A stretch of 64,000 nt of DNA, from positions 1,488,001 to 1,552,000 of the forward strand of contig NZ_VFMR01000001.1 of the NCBI RefSeq assembly GCF_006715145.1, read 5' to 3'. The notes under the pieces were generated by a model. The model saw only the letters and a program-made list of their open reading frames with translations, made no database searches and was not told the origin of the DNA. Shown here one piece after another: positions 31,967 to 41,188 of this stretch. Each line of letters begins with the position of its first letter. The stretch's first letter is position 1. Made by a program: the position numbers and the translations under genes. The stretch is from Microbacterium sp. SLBN-146. Its GTDB lineage: Bacteria > Actinomycetota > Actinomycetes > Actinomycetales > Microbacteriaceae.

Positions 31967-33006
31967 GCGCGCCCGTCTCGTCACCCGCCCTCGGCGCCGA
32001 GAGCCCGGTTCAGACCGCGCTCGGGCGCGTATGGGGCCGGAGCCAATCGATCATCCCGACCCTCGCGGCCGTCGTGCTGCTCATCGCGATGCTCGTGTAC
32101 GCCGAGATCGCGTACGGCCGGGTCTTCCACGCCGGAACGATGTCGAGCCTTCTCGTCAGCTTCGCGCCGACGATCATCCTCGCGGTCGGGATGACGATCG
32201 TCATCCTGTCGGGCGGTATCGACCTGTCGGTCGGCGCCGTCGTGGCATTCACCTCTGTCGCGGGCGTCATGCTCATGAACATCGGCATCAACGGATGGCT
32301 GTCGATCTTCCTCATGATCGGGTTCGGCGCCCTCTTCGGCCTCGTGTCGGGCATCCTGATCCAGTACTTCAACGTGCAACCCTTCATCGCGACGCTCGCG
32401 ATGATGTTCCTCGCGCGCGGTCTGGCATCGATCCTTTCGACGGTTCCCGTCCAGGCACCCGAGGACGCCCCGATCCTGCTGCTCGGCACGGACTTCAAGA
32501 TCATCGATGGACCGAAGGTCAACGACCTCGTCCTGACACCCGGGTTCTTCATCGCCGTGCTCGTCGTGCTGGGAGCCTTCTTCTTCCTCCACCGCACCCG
32601 CATGGGACGCACTGTCTACGGGATCGGCGGCGCGGAGTCGTCTGCGCAGCTGATGGGTCTTCCCGTCGCGCGGACGCGCGTCTGGATCTACGTCCTCAGC
32701 GGCTCGCTGGCGGGTCTCGCGGCGGTCGTCTACACGGCCGAGGTCGGCGGCAAGGCGCAGAACGTGACGGGCATCGGATGGGAGCTCGACGCCATCGCGG
32801 CCGTCGTCATCGGTGGCACGCTCCTCACGGGCGGCGCGGGCTATGTCCTCGGCTCCGTCGTCGGGTCGCTCGTCCTCGCCTCGCTCTGGATGATCATCAC
32901 GAAGGACGGCACGATCCGCCCCGAGTATCTGACGATCATCACCGGTGGCATCCTGCTCGTCTTCGTCCTCCTGCAGCGCGTCCTGACGGCGCGACGCAGA
33001 CGATGA
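31963..33006 (+). CDS. Sugar ABC transporter permease (YjfF-like)
   Basis: 347-residue second CUT2 permease, forming the membrane channel with the YtfT-like protein. GTG at 31963 overlaps the previous stop (GTGA). Family features: VGMTIVILSGGIDLSVGAVV, VQPFIATLAMMFLARGLASI, the ATPase loop YGIGGAESSAQLMGL, and LDAIAAVVIGGTLLTGG. Its stop overlaps the araD-like start (ATGA), so import and catabolism are translated as one unit. Confidence 0.94.
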   Translation: MSAPVSSPALGAESPVQTALGRVWGRSQSIIPTLAAVVLLIAMLVYAEIAYGRVFHAGTMSSLLVSFAPTIILAVGMTIVILSGGIDLSVGAVVAFTSVAGVMLMNIGINGWLSIFLMIGFGALFGLVSGILIQYFNVQPFIATLAMMFLARGLASILSTVPVQAPEDAPILLLGTDFKIIDGPKVNDLVLTPGFFIAVLVVLGAFFFLHRTRMGRTVYGIGGAESSAQLMGLPVARTRVWIYVLSGSLAGLAAVVYTAEVGGKAQNVTGIGWELDAIAAVVIGGTLLTGGAGYVLGSVVGSLVLASLWMIITKDGTIRPEYLTIITGGILLVFVLLQRVLTARRRR

Positions 33007-33782
33007 CCGCTTCCGCCGACACCGAACAGACGAGAGACACGTTCATGACCGCGGATTCCGCGCACTTCACCCCAGAGCTCCAGGCAGCGATCGACGCCGT
33101 CCGCGAGGACGTCGCGACACTGCACGGCGAACTCGTCCGCTACAACCTGATCGTGTGGACGGGCGGCAACGTCTCCGGCCGCGTGCCGGGAGCGGACCTG
33201 TTCGTGATCAAGCCCTCGGGCGTGTCGTACGACGACCTCGCGCCCGAGAACATGATCCTGTGCGACCTCGACGGGAACGTCGTCCCGGGAACACCGGGGA
33301 GCGATCGATCGCCGTCGAGCGACACAGCCGCCCACGCCTACGTGTACCGGAACATGCCCGAGGTCGGTGGCGTCGTGCACACGCATTCGACGTTCGCCGT
33401 CGCATGGGCCGCGCGCGGCGAGGAGATCCCGTGCGTCATCACGGCGATGGCCGACGAGTTCGGCGGTCCCATCCCGATCGGTCCGTTCGCCATCATCGGT
33501 GACGACTCGATCGGCCGGGGGATCGTCGAGACGCTCACCGGTCACCGCTCGCGTGCCGTACTCATGCAGAACCACGGTCCGTTCACAATCGGGGTCTCGG
33601 CGAAGGATGCCGTGAAGGCCGCCGTCATGGTGGAGGACGTCGCTCGGACGGTCCACTACGCCCGTGAGGCGGGCGAGCTCATCCCGATCCCGCCCGAGGC
33701 GATCGACAAGCTGTACGACCGGTACCAGAACGTCTACGGCCAGGCGTCGGACGCCCGCCGCGATGCGGAGGACGAGCGATGA
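33003..33782 (+). CDS. araD: L-ribulose-5-phosphate 4-epimerase
   Basis: Class II aldolase/epimerase of 259 residues that converts L-ribulose 5-phosphate to D-xylulose 5-phosphate. Zinc-binding His126 and His128 (VVHTHSTFA) and His191 (QNHGPF) are in place, as are GNVSGR and KPSG near the phosphate site (about residues 54-70). ATG at 33003 overlaps the permease stop (ATGA); ATG at 33045 with GAGAG upstream would remove 14 N-terminal residues and match the usual length better. Overlaps araB by ATGA at its end. Cytoplasmic. Confidence 0.94.
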   Translation: MTASADTEQTRDTFMTADSAHFTPELQAAIDAVREDVATLHGELVRYNLIVWTGGNVSGRVPGADLFVIKPSGVSYDDLAPENMILCDLDGNVVPGTPGSDRSPSSDTAAHAYVYRNMPEVGGVVHTHSTFAVAWAARGEEIPCVITAMADEFGGPIPIGPFAIIGDDSIGRGIVETLTGHRSRAVLMQNHGPFTIGVSAKDAVKAAVMVEDVARTVHYAREAGELIPIPPEAIDKLYDRYQNVYGQASDARRDAEDER

Positions 33783-35368
33783 GCGCCGAGGCGATCCGCG
33801 CGGGTCGCACGGCTCTCGGCGTGGAGTTCGGATCGACCCGCATCAAGGCGTGCCTCGTCGACCTCGACGATCCGTCGCGTGTCCTGGCGGTCGGCTCGCA
33901 CGCGTGGGAGAACCGACTGCAGGACCGCAACTGGACGTATGCGCTCGACGACGTCTGGAGCGGACTCCAGGCGGCGTACGCGGCACTCGCGGAAGAGGCC
34001 GAGCGCACCTACGGCGTCGTTCCCGAGACGTTCGGGTCGATCGGCATCTCGGCCATGATGCACGGCTACCTCGCGTTCGACCAGGACGGCGAGCTGCTGA
34101 CGCCCTTCCGCACCTGGCGGAACACGTCGACCGAGCGCGCCGCGGGGGTGCTGTCCCAGTTGTTCGGCACGAACATCCCGTTGCGCTGGTCGATCGCGCA
34201 CCTGTACCAGGCGGTGCTCAACGAGGAGGATCACCTCCCGGACGTGCACTTCCTGACGACGCTCGCCGGCTACGTCCACTGGCGTCTCACCGGCCGCACC
34301 GTCCTCGGTGTCGGCGATGCTTCGGGCATGTTCCCCATCGATGCCACCACCCACGACTACGACGCCGGGATGCTGGAGAAGTTCGACCGCCTCGTGTCCG
34401 AGCGCGCGCACGGCCTCGACGTCGCGGCTCTCCTGCCCGAGGTCCTCGTCGCGGGCGCCCCCGCCGGTGAACTGACAGCCGAAGGCGCCGCGCTGCTCGA
34501 CCCGAGCGGCACGCTCCGCCCGGGTGTGCTGTTCTGCCCGCCCGAAGGTGACGCGGGAACCGGCATGGTCGCGACGAACTCCGTCGCCCCGCGCACGGGG
34601 AACGTGAGCGCCGGCACGAGCATCTTCGCGATGGTCGTCCTCGAGCATCCTCTGCAGTCGGCGCACGACGAACTCGACCTCGTGACGACCCCCGCCGGCG
34701 ACCCCGTCGCGATGGTGCACTGCAACAACGGCGCGAGCGAGCTCGCCGCGTGGGTCGGGCTCTTCGAGCGTTTCGTCGAGATCGCCGGTGGCGATCTGAA
34801 CAGCGATGAGATCTTCGAGGCGCTCTTCCGCGAAGCGCTCGACGGCGACCCCGACGCGGGCGGGCTCCTGGCCTACAACCATCTGTCCGGCGAACCGATC
34901 GCGCGACTCTCCGAGGGGCGGCCGCTCGTCGTCCGCACTCCCGACAGCCGCTTCACGCTCGCGAACTTCATGCGCGCTCAGCTCTACGGTGTCTTCGGCA
35001 CTCTCGCGCTGGGCATGCGCGTCCTCGAAGCCGAAGGCGTCGCGCTCGATCGCATGTTCGCGCACGGCGGCGTCTTCCGCACGGCGGGAGTCGCGCAGCG
35101 CTTCCTGGCGGGCGCGCTCGGCGCCCCCGTGTCGATCGCCGAGACGGCATCCGAGGGAGGCGCATGGGGCATCGCCGTCCTGGCGGCCTACGCCGCCGAC
35201 GCGTCCGACGCCGACCTGGACGACTACCTCCGCGACCGAGTCTTCGCGCATGCCGGATTCGAGTCCATGGATCCCGACCCGGAGGACGTACCCGGCTTCG
35301 CCGCGTACCTCGCCCGGTACCGCGCGGGTCTCGCCATCGAACGCGCCGCGATCACCGCGAAATTGTGA
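33779..35368 (+). CDS. araB: Ribulokinase (FGGY family)
   Basis: 529-residue sugar kinase that phosphorylates L-ribulose with ATP. N-terminal phosphate loop [13 protein letters not shown] (about residues 16-28), substrate-side ISAMMHGYL and [19 protein letters not shown] in the middle, and the second-domain nucleotide loop [16 protein letters not shown] overlaps the araD stop. It is somewhat shorter than E. coli AraB (566), and closer to the actinobacterial xylulokinase-like forms; position between araD and araA supports ribulokinase. Cytoplasmic. Confidence 0.93.
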   Translation: MSAEAIRAGRTALGVEFGSTRIKACLVDLDDPSRVLAVGSHAWENRLQDRNWTYALDDVWSGLQAAYAALAEEAERTYGVVPETFGSIGISAMMHGYLAFDQDGELLTPFRTWRNTSTERAAGVLSQLFGTNIPLRWSIAHLYQAVLNEEDHLPDVHFLTTLAGYVHWRLTGRTVLGVGDASGMFPIDATTHDYDAGMLEKFDRLVSERAHGLDVAALLPEVLVAGAPAGELTAEGAALLDPSGTLRPGVLFCPPEGDAGTGMVATNSVAPRTGNVSAGTSIFAMVVLEHPLQSAHDELDLVTTPAGDPVAMVHCNNGASELAAWVGLFERFVEIAGGDLNSDEIFEALFREALDGDPDAGGLLAYNHLSGEPIARLSEGRPLVVRTPDSRFTLANFMRAQLYGVFGTLALGMRVLEAEGVALDRMFAHGGVFRTAGVAQRFLAGALGAPVSIAETASEGGAWGIAVLAAYAADASDADLDDYLRDRVFAHAGFESMDPDPEDVPGFAAYLARYRAGLAIERAAITAKL

Positions 35369-35411
35369 CGCCAGCCACCACCACCTTGCTAGACCTGAAG
35401 GAAAGCACGAC

Positions 35412-36923
35412 ATGACCCGCACGCCCCTCTCCACCTCGCTCGGCGCCTACGAGGTGTGGTTCGTCACCGGCAGCCAGAACCTGTACGGCGAGGAGACCCT
35501 CCGTCAGGTCGCCGAGCAGTCCCAGGCTGTCGCCGCCGCTCTGACGGACCTGCCGGTGAAGACCGTGTGGAAGCCCGTGCTGAAGGACTCGGATTCGATC
35601 CGTCGTTTGGCTCTGGAGGCGAACTCGCGTGACGATGTGATCGGTGTGATCGCGTGGATGCACACGTTCAGCCCGGCGAAGATGTGGATCTCGGGTCTGG
35701 ACGCGTTGCAGAAGCCGCTCCTGCACCTGCACACGCAGGCGAACGTCGAGCTCCCGTGGGGTGATATCGACTTCGATTTCATGAACCTGAACCAGGCCGC
35801 GCACGGTGACCGGGAGTTCGGGTACATCCAGACCCGTCTGGGGGTCGCGCGGAAGACGGTCGTCGGTCATGTTTCCAACCCGACGGTCCTCGGCCAGATC
35901 GAGGATTGGCAGCGTGCCGCGGCGGGGTGGGCTGCGGTCCGGACGCTGAAGCTCGCCCGGTTCGGTGACAACATGCGGTACGTCGCTGTCACCGAGGGGG
36001 ATAAGACCGAGGCGGAGATCCGTTTCGGTGTGCAGGTGAACACGTGGGGTGTCAATGAGCTCGCGGATGCTGTCGCGGCGGCATCCGATGCGCAGATTGA
36101 CGCGCTCGTCGAAGAGTACGTCGCGTCCTACGACGTCGCCCCCGAGCTCCTCCCCGGCGGGGAGCGCCACCAGTCGCTGCGTGACGGGGCGGCGATCGAG
36201 GTCGGGCTGCGGTCGTTCCTCGAAGAGGGCGGCTTCGGCGCCTTCACCACAAGCTTCGAAGACCTCGGCGCGCTGACACAGCTCCCCGGCCTCGCCGTGC
36301 AGCGGCTCATGGCCGAGGGATACGGATTCGGTGCCGAAGGCGACTGGAAGACCGCGATCCTTGTCCGGGTCGCGAACGTCATGGGCGCGGGTCTCCCCGG
36401 TGGAGCGAGCCTCATGGAGGACTACACCTACGACCTCGTCCCCGGCTCCGAGCGCATCCTCGGCGCCCACATGCTCGAGGTCTCCCCGTCGCTGACGACG
36501 GCCAAGCCGCGCCTCGAAGTCCACGAGCTCGGCATCGGCGGGAAAGCCGACCCGGTCCGCCTGGTGTTCACCGCTGACGCGGGTCCCGCGCTCGTCGTCG
36601 CGATGAGCGACATGCGCGACCGCTTCCGCCTCGTCGCGAACGTCGTCGAGAACGTCGACGCACCCGACCTCCCCAAGCTCCCCGTGGGACGCGCCGTATG
36701 GAAGCCGGCCCCCGACTTCGCCACGAGCGCCGCCTGCTGGCTCATCGCGGGTGCCGCTCACCACACCGTCATGACCACCGCCGTGGGCATCGAGGTCTTC
36801 CGCGACTTCGCCGACATCGCCAAGACGGAACTCGTCGTCATCGACGAGGACACCACCGTCCGCGGGTTCCAGCACGAACTCCGCTGGAACCAGGCCTACT
36901 ACCGCCTCGCCCAGGGCCTCTGA
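35412..36923 (+). CDS. araA: L-arabinose isomerase
   Basis: 503-residue enzyme that isomerises L-arabinose to L-ribulose, Mn-dependent in the family. ATG at 35412 follows AAGGA. Conserved stretches include [14 protein letters not shown] (about 14-28), [32 protein letters not shown] with a metal-site Glu, [17 protein letters not shown] with the His, and AAHHTVM near the C-terminus. Codons between about 35580 and 36115 end in G or T much more often (GGT, GTG, GAT) than the rest of the gene, suggesting a recombined segment. The gene ends the araD-araB-araA run 43 bases after araB. Confidence 0.97.
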   Translation: MTRTPLSTSLGAYEVWFVTGSQNLYGEETLRQVAEQSQAVAAALTDLPVKTVWKPVLKDSDSIRRLALEANSRDDVIGVIAWMHTFSPAKMWISGLDALQKPLLHLHTQANVELPWGDIDFDFMNLNQAAHGDREFGYIQTRLGVARKTVVGHVSNPTVLGQIEDWQRAAAGWAAVRTLKLARFGDNMRYVAVTEGDKTEAEIRFGVQVNTWGVNELADAVAAASDAQIDALVEEYVASYDVAPELLPGGERHQSLRDGAAIEVGLRSFLEEGGFGAFTTSFEDLGALTQLPGLAVQRLMAEGYGFGAEGDWKTAILVRVANVMGAGLPGGASLMEDYTYDLVPGSERILGAHMLEVSPSLTTAKPRLEVHELGIGGKADPVRLVFTADAGPALVVAMSDMRDRFRLVANVVENVDAPDLPKLPVGRAVWKPAPDFATSAACWLIAGAAHHTVMTTAVGIEVFRDFADIAKTELVVIDEDTTVRGFQHELRWNQAYYRLAQGL

Positions 36924-36968
36924 GCCTCCGGCATCCCCACAACTGAACAGCACGAGCCGAAACAGAAC

Positions 36969-37027
36969 AGCAGTACCCGACACCAGCAGTACCCGACACC
37001 AGCAGTACCCGACACCAGTAGTACCCA
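36969..37027. repeat. 16-base tandem repeat, about 3.6 copies
   Basis: Unit AGCAGTACCCGACACC is repeated exactly at 36969-36984, 36985-37000 and 37001-37016; a fourth, AGTAGTACCCAAAG, is diverged. It occupies much of the 158-base gap between araA and the LamG-GH43 gene. Exact copies suggest recent slippage. Confidence 0.9.
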
Positions 37028-37081
37028 AAGGCGACGCGCACCGTCCGGCCGTCGTCGCCACCCGAAAACAAAGGATGCTCG

Positions 37082-40069
37082 ATGATGAGACAACGCTCGA
37101 CCGTTTCTCCGACCGGATCGGTTCGGCGCCGCACGCGCCGCACGATCGCGGCATCGGTGGCCGGTGCCCTCGCCGTCTCGACGCTGGGACTCTCAGCGCC
37201 GCTGACCGCGGTCGCCGCCGAGGTGCCCGCGCCGTCCGCCCACTACGACATGTCGCACTCGGGCACGAGCCTGATCGACGTCTCGGGCAATGGCCGCAAC
37301 GCCACCCTCACGTCGTTCACGAACGACTCGTTCGTCAACGTGGGCGGCGACGACGTCCTGCGCTTCAAGGCAGACGGCTACGCAGCGCTGCCGCAGGGCC
37401 TCATCACGGGTGCCGACAACAACTTCACCGTCGAGTACACGGTGACGACCCAGACGTCGGCGAACCACTTCGGATGGGTCATCGGCGACGGCGTGGGCCC
37501 GTGGAACACGACGCAGCTCGGCAACCACATCTTCCTGAGCCCGCGCTCCGCGCAGGGCGGGTACACCAACCAGGTGCTGTCGGCCATCCGTGTGAAGTCC
37601 GGCACCGACAACGGCGAGACCCGGATGCCCGCAGGGGGAGGCCTGAACCCGGGCTTCACAACGCTCACGATGGTCGGAAACGGCCAGACGCTCACGGTCT
37701 ACCGCGACGGCACTGTCATCTCGACGCTGACGCACACGCGTGCGCTGAGCTCGATCATCCCGAGCGGAAGCGTTCTCGGATACCTCGGACGCTCGCTCTA
37801 CCAGGGCGACGCGCTCCTGCGTGCCGACGTGTCGGACGTGAAGTTCTGGGACGTCGCGCTCACGGCTGACGAAGTCACCTCGAGCATGCCGACCGCCGCG
37901 CAGAAGACCGCTGCGACGGAGGGCATCATCCGGCTCGACCTGACGCCCACGATGCTCGGAGCGAACCCGTCGCTCGCCCAGGTGTCGACGAACCTGACGC
38001 TCCCAGCGACGCTCAACGGCATCTCGCTCGTCTGGACGAGCTCGAACACCGACGTCGTCTCGACGACGGGCGTCATCTCCCGCTCGATCACACAGGACAC
38101 CCCCGTGACGCTCACCGCTACGACGGGCCTCGGCACGACCGTGACGTTCGACGTGATCGTCAAGGCACCGAACGTGTCGAGCGACCTCGATGCGATCTCG
38201 CTCTCGGAGCGCACGACCGAGCACCTTCCGCTCGTCACGAAGGGCGCGGTCAACGGCGCGGCCATCACGTGGACGTCGTCCGACCCGGCTCTCGTGACGG
38301 GAACGGATGCCGCGTACACGGCTCCCGCGGTCGGCGCGGCCGACCCGTTCGCCGGCGGCGGACTCGTCACGCGTCCCGCCTACGGCGAGGGTGACCGTGA
38401 GGTCACGCTGACGGCGCGCGCGACGCTCAACGGTCAGACCGCCGAGCGCTCGTTCGAGGTCACGATCGCCGAGGAGGGCCGCTGGGCCCCCGACGCCGGA
38501 TACGCGGCCGCGTACTTCAAGTCCGACAGCGACGAGAAGATCTACCAGGCGGCATCCGACGGGAACGACTTCTTCACGTTCTCGCCGGTCAACGGCGGCA
38601 ACCCCGTCATCACGTCGACGACCGACACGCGAGGACTGCGCGATCCGTACATCCTCCGTTCGAAGGACGGCGACAAGTACTACATGATCGCGACCGACCT
38701 CTGCATCAGCTGCGGAACCGGTTGGGGACCTGCGCAGTCGAACGGCAGCCTGAAGATCAACGTGTGGGAGTCCACCGACCTCGTCAACTGGGAGCGCACC
38801 AACGGTGTGAACTCGGGCATCACGGTCAACCAGCCCGAGGCCGGCATGACGTGGGCACCCGAGGCGTACTGGGACGACGCTCTGCAGTCCTACGTCGTGC
38901 ACTTCTCGTCGCGCCTGTACTCCGACGCGACCCACACGAACGGCGACAACCTCCACGCCCGGGTCTTCTACGTGCTCACGCGCGACTTCAAGACCTTCAC
39001 GTACCCGCCGACCGAGTGGCAGAACACCGGATACGCACGTATCGACTCCACGATCCAGAAGATCGGCGACTACTACTACCGCTTCACGAAGAACGAAGAG
39101 GGTGGCGCCGCCGACGGCCTGGAGATCGGCAAGGACATCTTCCTCGAGCGCTCCAAGGTGCTGACGGCACCGACGACGCGCTCGGACTGGAACGCCGATC
39201 CCGAGACGACGTGGCAGCTGACCGACACGTACATGACGCGCCTGGAGACCAACCAGGTCGGTGAGGGGCCGCAGATCGTCAAGCTCAACGAGGGCGACCC
39301 CAACAACACCGTCGACAACGACGGTTACGTCTTCCTCGTCGACAACTTCGGCGCGGGCGGCTACCGAGCGTTCGTCACAACGGGCGAGGACATCGCGACC
39401 AGCAGCCAGAGCGATCGTCTGTCGCGTCGCGACGACTGGAACGTCCGTCCCGTCGGTGGACTCCCGGCGAGCCCGCGTCACGGCTCGTTCGTCAACGTCA
39501 CTCAGTCGGTTCTCGACGCGATGAAGGGCTGGACCGAGGTCGCGGCCGTCGACTCCACGACGGAGCTGACCGCCGAGGGTCGGACGGCATCTGCCGAGGT
39601 CACGGCAGAGGACGGCGGCGAGGTCGTCGGCACGGTGACGTTCTCGGGCGGCGACTGGAGCCAGACCGTTGCGCTCGAGGACCGCGTCGCGAGCGTTCAG
39701 GTTCCTGCGGGCGTCGGCTCGGTCACCGCGACGTACGACGGCTACACCGATGGGCTCGTGAGCACGTCGGCGTCGTCGGCCGTGTCGTTCGGGCTCGAGC
39801 TCACGGCCTCCGCAACGACGCGCTGCGTCATCGGAAAGGTCATCGAGGTCGTCACGGTCACCAACAGTGACGACGTGGCCGCGACGGTGACGATCGCCGG
39901 AGCGTACGGCTCGAAGACCGTCACGATCGCCGCGGGCAAGAGCTACTCGGCATCGTTCACGACGCGTCTCGCATCGATCACGGCGGACACCGTGTCCATC
40001 ACGGGCCAGGCCTCCGACGGGCGCACGCACGCGTCCACGGTGACGGTCGCCGCGAAGAGCTGCAGCTAG
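37082..40069 (+). CDS. Secreted LamG-GH43 enzyme with shared C-terminal module (paralogue of 17822)
   Basis: 995-residue secreted enzyme. ATG at 37082 follows AAAGGA. Signal peptide with RRRTRRT and cleavage near AVAAE at about 44. A LamG-like domain (about 50-270), two atrophied Ig-like repeats (280-460) and a GH43 propeller (470-800) follow. The likely catalytic residues are Asp521 (LRDPYI), Asp655 (RIDSTI) and Glu728 (VGEGPQ), in the same motifs as in the enzyme at 17822. A beta-domain with an NVTQ-like start (about 815-900) and the common module (about 905-995, TTRC to KSCS) end it. It sits just after the araA gene and before the mutarotase, and so belongs to the arabinan system. Confidence 0.9.
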   Translation: MMRQRSTVSPTGSVRRRTRRTIAASVAGALAVSTLGLSAPLTAVAAEVPAPSAHYDMSHSGTSLIDVSGNGRNATLTSFTNDSFVNVGGDDVLRFKADGYAALPQGLITGADNNFTVEYTVTTQTSANHFGWVIGDGVGPWNTTQLGNHIFLSPRSAQGGYTNQVLSAIRVKSGTDNGETRMPAGGGLNPGFTTLTMVGNGQTLTVYRDGTVISTLTHTRALSSIIPSGSVLGYLGRSLYQGDALLRADVSDVKFWDVALTADEVTSSMPTAAQKTAATEGIIRLDLTPTMLGANPSLAQVSTNLTLPATLNGISLVWTSSNTDVVSTTGVISRSITQDTPVTLTATTGLGTTVTFDVIVKAPNVSSDLDAISLSERTTEHLPLVTKGAVNGAAITWTSSDPALVTGTDAAYTAPAVGAADPFAGGGLVTRPAYGEGDREVTLTARATLNGQTAERSFEVTIAEEGRWAPDAGYAAAYFKSDSDEKIYQAASDGNDFFTFSPVNGGNPVITSTTDTRGLRDPYILRSKDGDKYYMIATDLCISCGTGWGPAQSNGSLKINVWESTDLVNWERTNGVNSGITVNQPEAGMTWAPEAYWDDALQSYVVHFSSRLYSDATHTNGDNLHARVFYVLTRDFKTFTYPPTEWQNTGYARIDSTIQKIGDYYYRFTKNEEGGAADGLEIGKDIFLERSKVLTAPTTRSDWNADPETTWQLTDTYMTRLETNQVGEGPQIVKLNEGDPNNTVDNDGYVFLVDNFGAGGYRAFVTTGEDIATSSQSDRLSRRDDWNVRPVGGLPASPRHGSFVNVTQSVLDAMKGWTEVAAVDSTTELTAEGRTASAEVTAEDGGEVVGTVTFSGGDWSQTVALEDRVASVQVPAGVGSVTATYDGYTDGLVSTSASSAVSFGLELTASATTRCVIGKVIEVVTVTNSDDVAATVTIAGAYGSKTVTIAAGKSYSASFTTRLASITADTVSITGQASDGRTHASTVTVAAKSCS

Positions 40070-40076
40070 CACGACA

Positions 40077-40114
40077 GGTGAAGGGCCCACGGCTTCGGGC
40101 GTGGGCCCTTCACC
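40077..40114 (+). terminator. Terminator after LamG-GH43 gene
   Basis: Perfect 14-base arms GGTGAAGGGCCCAC and GTGGGCCCTTCACC with a 10-base loop, 8 bases after the stop. No T-run, as common in actinobacteria. Confidence 0.8.
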
Positions 40115-40207
40115 ATGCCGCAGCATCCAGAACCCGATTGGCACGTCTCCTCGTTCCGCAACTACTGTGAAACCGCTCACACACGACACCCAGGGAATCC
40201 GACTCGC

Positions 40208-41152
40208 ATGGCACGCACACCTCTCTCCGGCACTCAGCACGCACTCCGGGCGGGCGACTACGAAGCCGTCATCGCGAGCGTCGGAGCCTCGCTCCGGTCA
40301 TTGACCTATGGCGGTCGCGATCTGGTCGTGCCGTTCGACGCCGACGTCGTGCGTCCGTCCTACCGCGGCGCGACGCTCGCTCCGTGGCCGAACCGCATCG
40401 TCGACGGCACATATTCGTTCGGCGGCCGCGACTTCGAGCTGGCCTTGACGGAGCCCACGCGCGGGCACGCTCTGCACGGCCTCGCAGGATGGCTCGACTT
40501 CGATGCCGTCGACAAGGGGCCCGACCACGTGACGTTGGAGGCCGTCGTCGAACCGCAGACGGCCTACCCGTGGCGGATCGTCGTGACGACGACGTTCGAG
40601 CTCGGCCCCGACGGGCTCACTCAGACCGTGACGGCGCGCAACGAGTCGACCGAAGCCGCACCGTGGGGGACGGGACCGCACCCCTACCTCGTGGCCGGCG
40701 AGGGCACTCTCGACGAGTGGATCCTCGAACTCCCCGCCGCGCAGGTTCTCGCGGTGACCGACGACCGGCTGTCCCCGATCGATCTCGAGCCCGTGGGGCA
40801 GGACGATCCGGCTCGCTTCGACTTCCGCGAGCCGCGCGCCATCGGTTCCGTCGAGATCGACCACGCCTTCACGGGCCTGAGCCGTGATGCCGATGGCGTC
40901 GCGACAGTGCGTGTGACGGATGCCGCAGGTCGCGGTGTCTCGATGACGTGGGATGCCGCGTGCCCGTGGGTGCAGATCCACACGGCTGACAAGCCCGTCC
41001 CCGCAGAAAGCCGGCTGGGGCTCGCGGTCGAGCCCATGACATGCGCTCCCGACGCGTTCAACGCCGCGCGGTACTCCTACGACGCGGGACTCATCGTGAT
41101 CGAGCCGGAGCAGTCGGCCACGGCCTCCTGGTGCATCGCCGCGATCGGCTGA
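40208..41152 (+). CDS. Aldose 1-epimerase (mutarotase) family protein
   Basis: 314-residue cytoplasmic GalM-like enzyme interconverting anomers of a sugar. ATG at 40208 is chosen; the open frame upstream to 40115 runs through the terminator and is not plausible. Family motifs: APWPNRI near residue 60, HALHGLAGW near 85, His158 in GPHPYL and Glu275 in VEPMTCAPDAFN, the expected acid/base residues. At the end of the arabinan locus, it may convert imported arabinofuranose/pyranose anomers to the form used by the isomerase; that is inference. Probably has its own promoter, since a strong hairpin lies upstream. Confidence 0.92.
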   Translation: MARTPLSGTQHALRAGDYEAVIASVGASLRSLTYGGRDLVVPFDADVVRPSYRGATLAPWPNRIVDGTYSFGGRDFELALTEPTRGHALHGLAGWLDFDAVDKGPDHVTLEAVVEPQTAYPWRIVVTTTFELGPDGLTQTVTARNESTEAAPWGTGPHPYLVAGEGTLDEWILELPAAQVLAVTDDRLSPIDLEPVGQDDPARFDFREPRAIGSVEIDHAFTGLSRDADGVATVRVTDAAGRGVSMTWDAACPWVQIHTADKPVPAESRLGLAVEPMTCAPDAFNAARYSYDAGLIVIEPEQSATASWCIAAIG

Positions 41153-41188
41153 GCAACCGGTCCGTCCGTCTGTCCGTCCGCTCGCGCG

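Noticed and set aside
36969..37027. Possible small CRISPR array
   Set aside because: The 16-base units abut with no spacers, and no cas genes are present; it is a simple tandem repeat.
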